Positions 46,291-54,065 of a DNA stretch of 64,000 nt are shown here, one piece after another (position 1 is the stretch's first letter; each line of letters begins with the position of its first letter). Position numbers and translations under genes: made by a program. Location of the stretch: assembly GCF_016901995.1 (NCBI RefSeq), contig NZ_JACJLE010000004.1, forward strand, positions 1-64,000, read 5' to 3'. A model generated the notes under the pieces. That model was not told the origin of the DNA, ran no database searches, and saw only the letters and a program-made list of their open reading frames with translations. The stretch comes from Bacteroides caecigallinarum. GTDB taxonomy: Bacteria; Bacteroidota; Bacteroidia; Bacteroidales; Bacteroidaceae.

Positions 46291-47709
46291 ATGTTAAATA
46301 ACTATTTAACGCAACAAATTAAGCGAAATTTTTGTTACCAACCAACAGAAGAGCAAGAAAAAGCTATAGAATGTATAGCAGATTTCTTGTTTAAGCCTGA
46401 AAATGATACTTTGTTATTACTGAAAGGATATGCAGGAACCGGTAAGACAACTCTGATTGGGGCTGTCGTCAGGACTTTGTCCGAGATGCGGGCCGGCTAT
46501 GTACTTATGGCTTCTACCGGAAGGGCCGCCAAGGTCTTTTCCCGTTATTCGGGATTTTCAGCTTATACAATACACAAGAAAATATATCGTCAGAAATCCT
46601 TTTCCAATGATCTTGATAATTTTTCTTTGAATGACAATCTTCACAAGAATACACTGTTCATAGTGGATGAGGCTTCCATGATTTCTAATGACGGGCTGAC
46701 GGGAGCATCTTTTGGAAGCGGAAGGCTTCTAGATGACCTGATAGAATATGTATATGCCGGACAGGGATGCCGCCTTCTTATAATAGGTGATGATGCCCAG
46801 CTGCCGCCAGTTGGTGAAGATGAAAGTCCGGCTTTATCTGCCGAAGTGTTGAGCGGATACGGACTTGACGTTACGGAATGTATCCTGACGGAAGTAATCC
46901 GATATTCTGGCAGAAACGGTATTCTGTCAAACGCAACCATGCTTCGCGAAAGAATGGCAGCCGATGATATTTACGATCTTCCGGTGCTTACGCTTAAGGG
47001 ATACGAAGATATTTCTTCCATACCAGGCAGTGAACTGATTGAGGCTATAAACTCATCCTATAATGAAGTAGGTATGGATGAAACTATGGTAATATGTCGT
47101 TCAAACAAGAGGGCTTATCTTTATAATAAAGGAATAAGGAATACCATTCTTTATAGAGAAGAAGAACTAAGTACAGGCGATATACTTATGATAGCCAAGA
47201 ATAATTATCACTGGACTGCGGACTGTAAGGAGATGGACTTCATTGCAAATGGAGATATAGCCGTTGTGCGCCGCGTACGCAGGACTCAAGAAATGTACGG
47301 GTTCAGGTTTGCCGATGTAGTACTCTCTTTCCCAGATCATAATGATATAGAGTTCGAGCTGAAGATATTGCTTGACACACTTCATTCGGACTATCCGTCG
47401 CTGTCGAAAGAAGACAGTGACCGTCTGTTCAATGCCGTAATGGAAGATTATTCGGACATAACCAACAAGAAGGAACGTATGAAGAAACTCAAAGAAGACA
47501 GTTTCTATAATGCTCTTCAGGTGAAATATGCTTATGCCGTGACATGTCATAAGGCGCAGGGTGGACAGTGGAAAAGAATCTTTATCGACCAGGGATATAT
47601 CACCGAAGATACTTTTACCCCCGATTATTACCGTTGGCTATATACAGCCTTGACCAGAGCAAGTGAGAAGCTTTATCTTGTCAACTGGCCCGAAAGTCAG
47701 ACTGAATAA
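46291..47709 (+). CDS. RecD/Dda-like superfamily 1 DNA helicase
   Basis: A 472-residue SF1B helicase. Walker A is LKGYAGTGKTTL near residue 45, Walker B is FIVDEASMIS near 122, motif III is IIGDDAQLPPVG near 165, and the C-terminal UvrD-like block is YAVTCHKAQGGQWKRIFID near 411 with a final YTALTRAS. It would move 5' to 3' on DNA, in recombination or repair. It is shorter than full RecD2. Its 3' end overlaps the convergent MATE gene by 29 bases. Confidence 0.9.
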   Translation: MLNNYLTQQIKRNFCYQPTEEQEKAIECIADFLFKPENDTLLLLKGYAGTGKTTLIGAVVRTLSEMRAGYVLMASTGRAAKVFSRYSGFSAYTIHKKIYRQKSFSNDLDNFSLNDNLHKNTLFIVDEASMISNDGLTGASFGSGRLLDDLIEYVYAGQGCRLLIIGDDAQLPPVGEDESPALSAEVLSGYGLDVTECILTEVIRYSGRNGILSNATMLRERMAADDIYDLPVLTLKGYEDISSIPGSELIEAINSSYNEVGMDETMVICRSNKRAYLYNKGIRNTILYREEELSTGDILMIAKNNYHWTADCKEMDFIANGDIAVVRRVRRTQEMYGFRFADVVLSFPDHNDIEFELKILLDTLHSDYPSLSKEDSDRLFNAVMEDYSDITNKKERMKKLKEDSFYNALQVKYAYAVTCHKAQGGQWKRIFIDQGYITEDTFTPDYYRWLYTALTRASEKLYLVNWPESQTE

Positions 47710-48994
47710 GACGGTAGGTGAGTGCTGCCTGCACGCTTCCTCTTACGAACAGATATAATATGAATGCCATCCATAGTGAATGATTTCCAAGCGTACTGTC
47801 CGATATATAATAAGTAGAGAAAAATGCAACGGAAGCCACGAATATAGAGCGCAGCATTATGCCTGTTGCCGTGGCTCCTATACATATACCGTCGAGGATG
47901 AACGCCATAAATCCGGCAAAAGGTATTGCCAGTACCCAATAGTAATATTCGGATGAGTTTTTTATTACATCCGTGTCGTCAGTGAGTAGCTGCAGGAAAT
48001 CTTTTCCACCTATACTATATAATAATGTAAAGAATACTGCAACACCTGTTCCCCAGTAAATTAGGTGTTTTATAGTCTGTCGTAGAAGTGCGTTGTTGCG
48101 GCTGCCTACATGCTTGCCTACCAAAGCTTCTCCTGCATATGCAAATCCGTCCATTATGTACGAGAAAATTGTAAACAGCTGCATCTGCAGAGTGTTTACT
48201 GCCAGAGTAGTATCTCCGTATGCCGCTCCGGACGATGTGAAAAATACTGTAACAGCCACTATGCATAATGTTCGGAAAAATATATCTCTGTTTACTTTAA
48301 AGAAAACCGACATGCTCTTCCTGTTGAATACATTGGCTGGAGATATGTTCCATGTATATTTTTGAGTGTATTTTAATCCCAAGAGTATAGCCATCAACAA
48401 TCCGGCATATTGGGCAATCAGTGTTCCGTATGCCACACCCTCAATTTTCATTCCCATTTCTTTTACAAAGAAAAGACTTGCTGCAATGTTTATGATGTTC
48501 TGTGTTATGGCTATGAACATTGGGTACTTGGAGTTCTGCATTCCAAGAAACCATCCTGTGAAACTGTATAGTCCCAATACAGCCGGAGCTCCCCAGATAC
48601 ATATATGGAAATATTCCGACGCATATGTCTTTACCTCAGTGCTGGTGTCGATAAAAAGAAATGCTATGCTGACAATGAGTGTTTGTAGCATAATAAGTAT
48701 GGATGCCAGCAGAACGCTTATCCCCATCGAACGCAGCAGTATATTACGGCATTCATTATCATTCCTGCTTCCATATGCCTGTGAAGTCATGCCTCCGGTT
48801 CCCATTCTCAGAAATCCGAAAATCCAGTAAATCATATTGAACAGCATACCTCCCACGGCTATGGCACCTATGTATGCCACATCACCCAAATGCCCGGTTA
48901 TGGTTACATCTACCAGTCCCAGCAGCGGTACTGTGATGTTCGAGATAATTGATGGTATGGCTATCTGCAGAATTTCCTTGTTTGTCTGGTTCAT
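47681..48994 (-). CDS. MATE family multidrug/sodium antiporter
   Basis: A 437-residue transporter with about 12 membrane helices in two MATE halves. The N-terminal IAIPSIISNITVPLLGLVDV and GAIAVGGMLFNMIYWIFGFLRMGTGGMTSQAYG near residues 50-75 are typical. It exports cationic drugs or metabolites against a sodium or proton gradient. It lies 18 bases downstream of birA in the same orientation. Confidence 0.9.
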   Translation of the reverse strand: MNQTNKEILQIAIPSIISNITVPLLGLVDVTITGHLGDVAYIGAIAVGGMLFNMIYWIFGFLRMGTGGMTSQAYGSRNDNECRNILLRSMGISVLLASILIMLQTLIVSIAFLFIDTSTEVKTYASEYFHICIWGAPAVLGLYSFTGWFLGMQNSKYPMFIAITQNIINIAASLFFVKEMGMKIEGVAYGTLIAQYAGLLMAILLGLKYTQKYTWNISPANVFNRKSMSVFFKVNRDIFFRTLCIVAVTVFFTSSGAAYGDTTLAVNTLQMQLFTIFSYIMDGFAYAGEALVGKHVGSRNNALLRQTIKHLIYWGTGVAVFFTLLYSIGGKDFLQLLTDDTDVIKNSSEYYYWVLAIPFAGFMAFILDGICIGATATGIMLRSIFVASVAFFSTYYISDSTLGNHSLWMAFILYLFVRGSVQAALTYRLIQSDFRAS

Positions 48995-49012
48995 GTTCCT
49001 GTGTTTGGTATA

Positions 49013-49750
49013 TTATATAATATATGACACTTCCTTAAACAGATATTTCCTAACGTTTCCTTCTCTGTCTTTAAGTACGAAGCGTCCGTCTTTCTCTATA
49101 TCCTCTATGGTAGCGTCAAATGTTCCGTTGTCATCTTTATATTTATGGAAACCGTCTTTTCTGTATATGGCATCAAAATATTTTTTTCGGATAATATCAC
49201 TTTCTCCATTCTCGTACATATGATAGTAACCGCTTGCCGAATTCATTATTTTGTGAAGCACGGCCTCAATATCATATTCCTGTCCTGTAATCTGTGATAG
49301 AGAGACAGGATTAGGGGCGTCACTTCTGAAAATTTTCTGATTCAGATTTACACCTGTTCCCGAAATGGATCGTTCTATGTTCATACCGCTCAAGTCGTTT
49401 TCTATTAATGTTCCGCAAATCTTCTTGTCCATCCAATAAATGTCGTTGGGCCATTTTATGCTTATTCCGTCAGTGAATTCCGACAGAGTGTCGAACAACG
49501 CAAGAGCGGTAATCTGCAGCAGTATGAAATGTTCTCTGGCAGGCAGTTCCTTCGGGAAAACCACAAAGCTGAACAGCAGATTCTTTCCGTCTTCCGATTC
49601 CCACTTGTTCCCTCGCTGTCCCCTGCCGTCGGTCTGAAAAGATGAATATACAGATGTAAGGTCTTCTGTGTAACCTTTTGAACAAATATCAGCCAGGCTT
49701 ACATTAGTAGAAATCGTCTGTGGTATATATATAGGTTTAGGATAATTCAT
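49013..49750 (-). CDS. birA: Biotin--[acetyl-CoA-carboxylase] ligase
   Basis: A 245-residue biotin protein ligase without the N-terminal DNA-binding domain of E. coli BirA. The catalytic loop GRGQRGNKW near residue 42 and ISIKWPNDIYWMDKKICGTL near 97 are complete, and a short C-terminal SH3-like domain follows. It attaches biotin to carboxyl-carrier proteins. It is 27 bases after yraN. Confidence 0.93.
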   Translation of the reverse strand: MNYPKPIYIPQTISTNVSLADICSKGYTEDLTSVYSSFQTDGRGQRGNKWESEDGKNLLFSFVVFPKELPAREHFILLQITALALFDTLSEFTDGISIKWPNDIYWMDKKICGTLIENDLSGMNIERSISGTGVNLNQKIFRSDAPNPVSLSQITGQEYDIEAVLHKIMNSASGYYHMYENGESDIIRKKYFDAIYRKDGFHKYKDDNGTFDATIEDIEKDGRFVLKDREGNVRKYLFKEVSYII

Positions 49751-49777
49751 TTTAAATCTTTAATTAATGTATTGTTT

Positions 49778-50143
49778 TTACCATACAGGAGAAATAAAGG
49801 CGTCCTCAATATGTTTTATCTTGAAATTTCCGTCTTGTCCGGTTATGGATATAATGTCGAACCTTACATTAAGGTCAATCATATTCTTCTTTATATACAC
49901 ATCCGCGGCATTGATGATTCTCCTTATCTTTTTGTCGGACACTGTATATTCAGGCTCACCATAGGCATCGGTACTTCTTGTCCTTATTTCAGCAATAATC
50001 AGGCAGTTGTCTTTTCTGGCTATTATGTCCAGTTCCAGTTTTCTCCATGTCCAGTTTCTTTCCAATATTTCATATCCTTTTTCCTGAAGGAAATGGCATG
50101 CTATGTCTTCTCCTGTTTTTCCTAAAATATTATGTTGAGCCAT
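49778..50143 (-). CDS. YraN family protein (UPF0102)
   Basis: A 121-residue protein with the UPF0102 pattern: GEDIACHFLQEKGYEILERNW near residues 12-32, ELDIIARKDNCLIIAEIRTRS near 38 and ARKKIRRIINAA-like region near 75. It belongs to an endonuclease-like fold with no proven function. It is the first gene of a yraN-birA-MATE operon, with TATTTTTG (CAAAAATA at 50158-50165) as the candidate -7 box 15 bases upstream. Confidence 0.9.
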   Translation of the reverse strand: MAQHNILGKTGEDIACHFLQEKGYEILERNWTWRKLELDIIARKDNCLIIAEIRTRSTDAYGEPEYTVSDKKIRRIINAADVYIKKNMIDLNVRFDIISITGQDGNFKIKHIEDAFISPVW

Positions 50144-50200
50144 TTTGTCATTTTTTGCAAAAATACTTATTTATTTTTTCTTAATTAACCGGAAGTAGAT

Positions 50201-50208
50201 TAATTTTG
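50201..50208 (+). promoter_or_regulatory. Candidate -7 box of the small gene-tadA pair
   Basis: TAATTTTG matches TAnnTTTG and lies only 8 bases before the ATG at 50217, so the transcript would be close to leaderless. The -33 element is weak. Confidence 0.5.
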
Positions 50209-50216
50209 CACATTGA

Positions 50217-50450
50217 ATGATAGCAAAAGGTAAAACAAGAAAGAGAGTCCCGTCATCTGTTCCACCACGCAAGCAGCGTATGGTATGTCTGATGAGTGAA
50301 GAAGAAATCCGCATAGTAGATTGTTATCTCAAGAAATATAAGATAACAAACAAGGCGAGATGGCTTCGTGAGACCGTATTGTCTCATATCCATCAGCAGT
50401 TGGACGATGATTATCCTACTCTTTTCAATGAACACGAAATGCGCAGATAG
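50217..50450 (+). CDS. Small basic DNA-binding-like protein before tadA
   Basis: A 77-residue basic protein. A Lys/Arg-rich N-terminus is followed by MSEEEIRIVDCYLKKYKI and ARWLRETVLSHI, a pattern that could be a ribbon-helix-helix or MobC-like DNA-binding fold. The true start could be 50280 or 50292 (two internal Met). It lies 3 bases before tadA and may be co-translated. Function unknown. Confidence 0.6.
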   Translation: MIAKGKTRKRVPSSVPPRKQRMVCLMSEEEIRIVDCYLKKYKITNKARWLRETVLSHIHQQLDDDYPTLFNEHEMRR

Positions 50451-50453
50451 TAT

Positions 50454-50888
50454 ATGGCAGACGATAAATTCTATATGAAGCAGGCCCTTGCTGAGGCTGA
50501 ACGCGCGGCAGAGAGGGGAGAGGTTCCGGTGGGAGCCGTAGTGGTTTGTCGTGACCGTATAATAGCCCGTGCGCATAACTTGACTGAAACACTGAATGAT
50601 GTTACTGCTCATGCCGAGATGCAGGCTATAACGGCTGCAGAGAATGCTTTGGGAGCAAAGTATCTGAATGACTGTACACTGTATGTCACTGTTGAACCGT
50701 GTGTGATGTGTGCCGGTGCTATAGCATGGTCGCAACTCGGAAAATTGGTTTATGGAGCTTCTGACGATAAGCGTGGTTTCATGAAATATGCTCCTGATGC
50801 TCTTCATCCCAAGACTGTTCTTCTTTCAGGCGTTATGGCTGATGAGTGTGGGCAGTTGATGAAGGATTTCTTTAAAAAACGCAGATAA
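50454..50888 (+). CDS. tadA: tRNA adenosine(34) deaminase
   Basis: A 144-residue cytidine-deaminase-fold enzyme. The zinc site is TAHAEMQAITAAE near residue 53 (His and catalytic Glu) and PCVMCAGAI near 83 (two Cys). GEVPVGAVVVCRD near 20 is typical. It converts wobble adenosine to inosine in tRNA-Arg, and may deaminate free bases. Normal length. Confidence 0.93.
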   Translation: MADDKFYMKQALAEAERAAERGEVPVGAVVVCRDRIIARAHNLTETLNDVTAHAEMQAITAAENALGAKYLNDCTLYVTVEPCVMCAGAIAWSQLGKLVYGASDDKRGFMKYAPDALHPKTVLLSGVMADECGQLMKDFFKKRR

Positions 50889-50992
50889 TTCGTTTCTTTA
50901 TTTGATTTAGCGATTAGCGCAAATTCTTTTAATATAGTAAAAAGTGACCGCTGTTGTACGGATTTCAACCTTTCTAATGGTCAGAAAAAAGC

Positions 50993-51080
50993 GTGCGCAC
51001 ATTTCATCTAAAACGTGCGCACGTTTGGAATTGGATGTGCGCCCGTTTAAAGTGGAACGTGCGCCCGCTTTTAAAACATA
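50993..51080. repeat. Four-unit GTGCGC repeat array with a 22-base period
   Basis: GTGCGCAC or GTGCGCCC begins at 50993, 51015, 51037 and 51059, each exactly 22 bases apart. The first two units carry the palindromic form GTGCGCAC and the last two GTGCGCCC; the spacers start with TTT or CTT after an A or G and are otherwise variable. The fixed spacing is about two helical turns. Confidence 0.85.
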
Positions 51081-51208
51081 TATTTTTCTATCTGATAACA
51101 TGAAATAAATAGATGTTGTCAACTAAAGATTTTTAATAAATATGTTGAGCAATCCGTTATTTTACTCTTAGTTCTTTAATTGATAGCATATCTAAAGTTT
51201 TACCTTAA

Positions 51209-51239
51209 TTTGTTTTATGTAGAAAAATAATTATTTTTG
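51209..51239 (+). promoter_or_regulatory. Promoter of the SARP-type regulator gene
   Basis: TTTG at 51209-51212, 19 bases, then TATTTTTG at 51232-51239. The start codon follows 43 bases later. Confidence 0.75.
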
Positions 51240-51282
51240 CCATAATTATGCACAATGAAGATTAAAGCTTAAGTTTGAATTT

Positions 51283-53832
51283 ATGATGTCCGTATACAAA
51301 AAATATATATTTTTACTCACTTACTTTTTTTTATTTCCAGTTTCTTCCTATTCTTATGGACTGAGATTTAAAGGATCAAACTATCCTATTGATAAAAGAA
51401 CATCGTATCGTGTTTTTGATAAAAAGGTGCCTGTTTATAATGATTATTTTGATGTACAGTTTGATATGGCATTATATCCTGCCGTTGAAATAGGTTATAT
51501 TGTAGATATAAGAGGTGATTATAATGAGCAGGCATTTAATCTTTTTTTTGATATACGTGGAGAAGATGTGTTGTTTCGTTTGAATCAGGAAGGTAAAAGT
51601 GTTTTAATAGCTTTGCCGGTCAATAAAGAAGATATGACAAAGAACCACTGGTTTAAAGTTAAGATTGCATTTGATTTAAAGCATAATGAGGTTACATTAA
51701 AAATACATAACCGTGAAAAAACTTGTTCGGGTGTTTATTTGTCCAATAGTTTCAAGCCCTCTATCGTTTTTGGCAGAAGTGAGCATATTATAGATATACC
51801 TTCTTTTGCCATAAACAGTTTATCTGTTAATGGAGATAAAAAATATATTTTCCCATTGAATGAGGCAGAAGGTGAATCTGTATATGATTCTGTAGGTAAG
51901 AGTTATGGAAAAGTTGAAAATCCGGAATGGCTTATAAACGAGGCTTTTCACTGGAAAAAAGAATATATATTCAGCTCATCGTCTGAGGCTGGTTCTTGCT
52001 ATGATGAAAATAATAGTATTATATATTATTTTAATAGAGATTCTATTTTTTCCTATAATATAGAGAACGGTAGCTATGAAGTTAAGAAAACAAATGGAAG
52101 TTGCCCTATGAAATTGTTTCTTGCTAGTGGCTTTTTTGACTCGGTTAATGAAAAATTATATGTGTATGAGGTTTATCATGAACCACCATATGATAATAAC
52201 CCTTCTATAGTTAGTCTGGATTTAAAAACTTTAGAGTGGAAGATAGAAGGAATGCATCATCTGGATATGCAGTTGCATCATCATGATTCCTATTATGATG
52301 TACAGAATGGTTCTTATACCATTTTTGGCGGATTCGGAAATATGTATTACAGTAACAGGTTCTATAATTTAAGAACAGGTGTTAGGGATAGCTCTTTAAA
52401 TTTAAAATGGAATGAAATAACCGGTTTGTCGGGTGATAGAATATGTCCACGTTATTTTTCATCTGTAGGGTATTCTCCAGAGAATAATTCTATTTATATT
52501 TTTGGGGGGATGGGAAATGAAACTGGTGAGCAGATTGTTGGGAAACGCTATTTACATGATTTGTATAGGGTTAATTTAAAAGATAATCAAATAAATAAAT
52601 TATGGGAACTCAATGGCGAACCTAATATTGTTCCCGCACATGGCATGACAATATTGGCGGATTCTGTCTTTTATGTTCTTCAATATCGTGAAAGTGTTTC
52701 ACGTTCACATTTGCATTTATATAAATTTTCTATTAATGATGGTATTTATAATGTTTTAGGAGATTCTATTCCTATAATTTCTGATAAAATTACAACAAAT
52801 GCTCATCTGTATTATAATGAACGAAGAAAACGCTTTTTTGCCACAGTTCAGGAATCTTTTGATGATATTTCATCAACGTTTACAATTTATTCATTACTTT
52901 ATCCCCCAGTCTCCTATTCGACATATGAAAAGGTAAAAAGTAGAAATAATCTTCCTTATACTTTAATTGGAGGGGCTTTGGGTATTCTCTGTGTATTTGG
53001 TTTAGGCTATATAATAAGGAATAAAAGAAAACCCAAAAAATATTTGAATGAGGAAAGCTGTATCGACGAATTGAAATCCTCAAAGTCTGTTGTGAAAAAA
53101 GAAATAGAAGAAAAAGAGGCTCGTAGAACTAATGCTATATATATTTTTGGAAACTTTACAGTGTACGACAATAAGGGACGTGATATTTCTTATATGTTTT
53201 CTTTACAGATAAAACAATGTTTTTTTCTGATATTATATTATAGTTCTTTTGAAGGTATTTCTTCGAAAGAACTGAGCGACAGACTATGGCCTGACAAGCC
53301 TAAAGATAAGGTGAAAAACTCAAGAGGTGTAGCATTAAATCATTTAAGGTCTTTGCTTAATGAATTGGATGGTATCATGTTGGTATATGAAAAAGGTTTT
53401 TTTAGATTTGTATTGAGTGATACTTTTTATTGTGATTATTTACGCTGCATGGAACTTATTTCCAATAAATTAGAAAATCCCTTTAGAGAAGAATTTATTA
53501 AAATAATAAGTCGTGGTAAGTTTATGACCTTTTTGGACAATCCATTATTCGATCATTTTAAAGATGACGTAGAATGTAAGCTTGAGGTTGTAATATTGGA
53601 GCAGATGAGAAGTGCTTTTAATAATAATGATTATCATATGACAATAAATTTTGCTAAGTCTGAGTTTAATATTGATCCTATAAATGAAGAGGCTTTGTCA
53701 TGCTGCATTAAATCGTATTTTAATCTAAAACGCGAAAACCTGGCGATAGTAGAATATCAGAGATTTATGGCAGAATATTTAAAAGGAACAGGAGAAGAAT
53801 ATCCACGTCCGTTTACCGATTTCTGGTGTTGA
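51283..53832 (+). CDS. Predicted membrane-spanning SARP-type regulator with a periplasmic sensor
   Basis: An 849-residue protein. A signal peptide (residues 1-25) is followed by a large extracytoplasmic part: a lectin/laminin-G-like region (about 30-220) and kelch-like repeats (IYIFGGMGNETGEQ near 405, FGGFGNMYYSNRFYN near 350). One membrane segment lies at about residues 559-580 (LIGGALGILCVFGLGYII), then a cytoplasmic domain from about 619 with a SARP/BTAD-type winged helix (ISSKELSDRLWPDKPKDKVKNS). It would sense a glycan in the periplasm and bind DNA directly. It has its own promoter and precedes the polysaccharide locus. Confidence 0.75.
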   Translation: MMSVYKKYIFLLTYFFLFPVSSYSYGLRFKGSNYPIDKRTSYRVFDKKVPVYNDYFDVQFDMALYPAVEIGYIVDIRGDYNEQAFNLFFDIRGEDVLFRLNQEGKSVLIALPVNKEDMTKNHWFKVKIAFDLKHNEVTLKIHNREKTCSGVYLSNSFKPSIVFGRSEHIIDIPSFAINSLSVNGDKKYIFPLNEAEGESVYDSVGKSYGKVENPEWLINEAFHWKKEYIFSSSSEAGSCYDENNSIIYYFNRDSIFSYNIENGSYEVKKTNGSCPMKLFLASGFFDSVNEKLYVYEVYHEPPYDNNPSIVSLDLKTLEWKIEGMHHLDMQLHHHDSYYDVQNGSYTIFGGFGNMYYSNRFYNLRTGVRDSSLNLKWNEITGLSGDRICPRYFSSVGYSPENNSIYIFGGMGNETGEQIVGKRYLHDLYRVNLKDNQINKLWELNGEPNIVPAHGMTILADSVFYVLQYRESVSRSHLHLYKFSINDGIYNVLGDSIPIISDKITTNAHLYYNERRKRFFATVQESFDDISSTFTIYSLLYPPVSYSTYEKVKSRNNLPYTLIGGALGILCVFGLGYIIRNKRKPKKYLNEESCIDELKSSKSVVKKEIEEKEARRTNAIYIFGNFTVYDNKGRDISYMFSLQIKQCFFLILYYSSFEGISSKELSDRLWPDKPKDKVKNSRGVALNHLRSLLNELDGIMLVYEKGFFRFVLSDTFYCDYLRCMELISNKLENPFREEFIKIISRGKFMTFLDNPLFDHFKDDVECKLEVVILEQMRSAFNNNDYHMTINFAKSEFNIDPINEEALSCCIKSYFNLKRENLAIVEYQRFMAEYLKGTGEEYPRPFTDFWC

Positions 53833-53900
53833 TCTTTTGTTTTTGCATAGTAACTAGTATAACTAATCCCATTTTTCTAAGTTTCCATATTAGAATTATT

Positions 53901-53991
53901 AAATTAAGGGTTAATTTGCTGTAGATTAGAACTTTTATGTATCTTCTAACCTGATTTTAACCCTAAATTTAACCCTAATTTCTAAACTTTG
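53901..53991 (+). promoter_or_regulatory. Candidate operator and promoter of the polysaccharide operon
   Basis: TTTAACCCTAA occurs at 53956-53966 and again at 53968-53978, a 12-base period, directly upstream of a -7-like TAAACTTTG at 53983-53991. A near-palindrome AAATTAAGGGTTAATTT, carrying the inverse of the same core, lies at 53901-53917. The layout is what a dimeric activator site overlapping the -33 region would look like. Confidence 0.55.
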
Positions 53992-54065
53992 TGTCAGCTT
54001 AATGATTAAGTGGCGCGCTTGTTCGTTAATGTGATTATTCATTTATTATTAATCAAATTTAAACT

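Larger units (their letters stand above)
50889..51282. other. Intergenic stretch before the polysaccharide locus
   Basis: About 390 bases with no believed gene. It contains a 22-base-period repeat array (50993-51080) and the promoter of the SARP-type gene. A 71-residue minus-strand frame through the array is rejected. Confidence 0.75.

Noticed and set aside
50993-51080. A possible CRISPR array
   Set aside because: The conserved core is only about 8 bases, the period is 22 bases and no cas genes are present.
50907-51122. A 71-residue minus-strand reading frame over the 22-base repeats
   Set aside because: The apparent protein is a translation of the repeat array, with no neighbour coupling or start signal.
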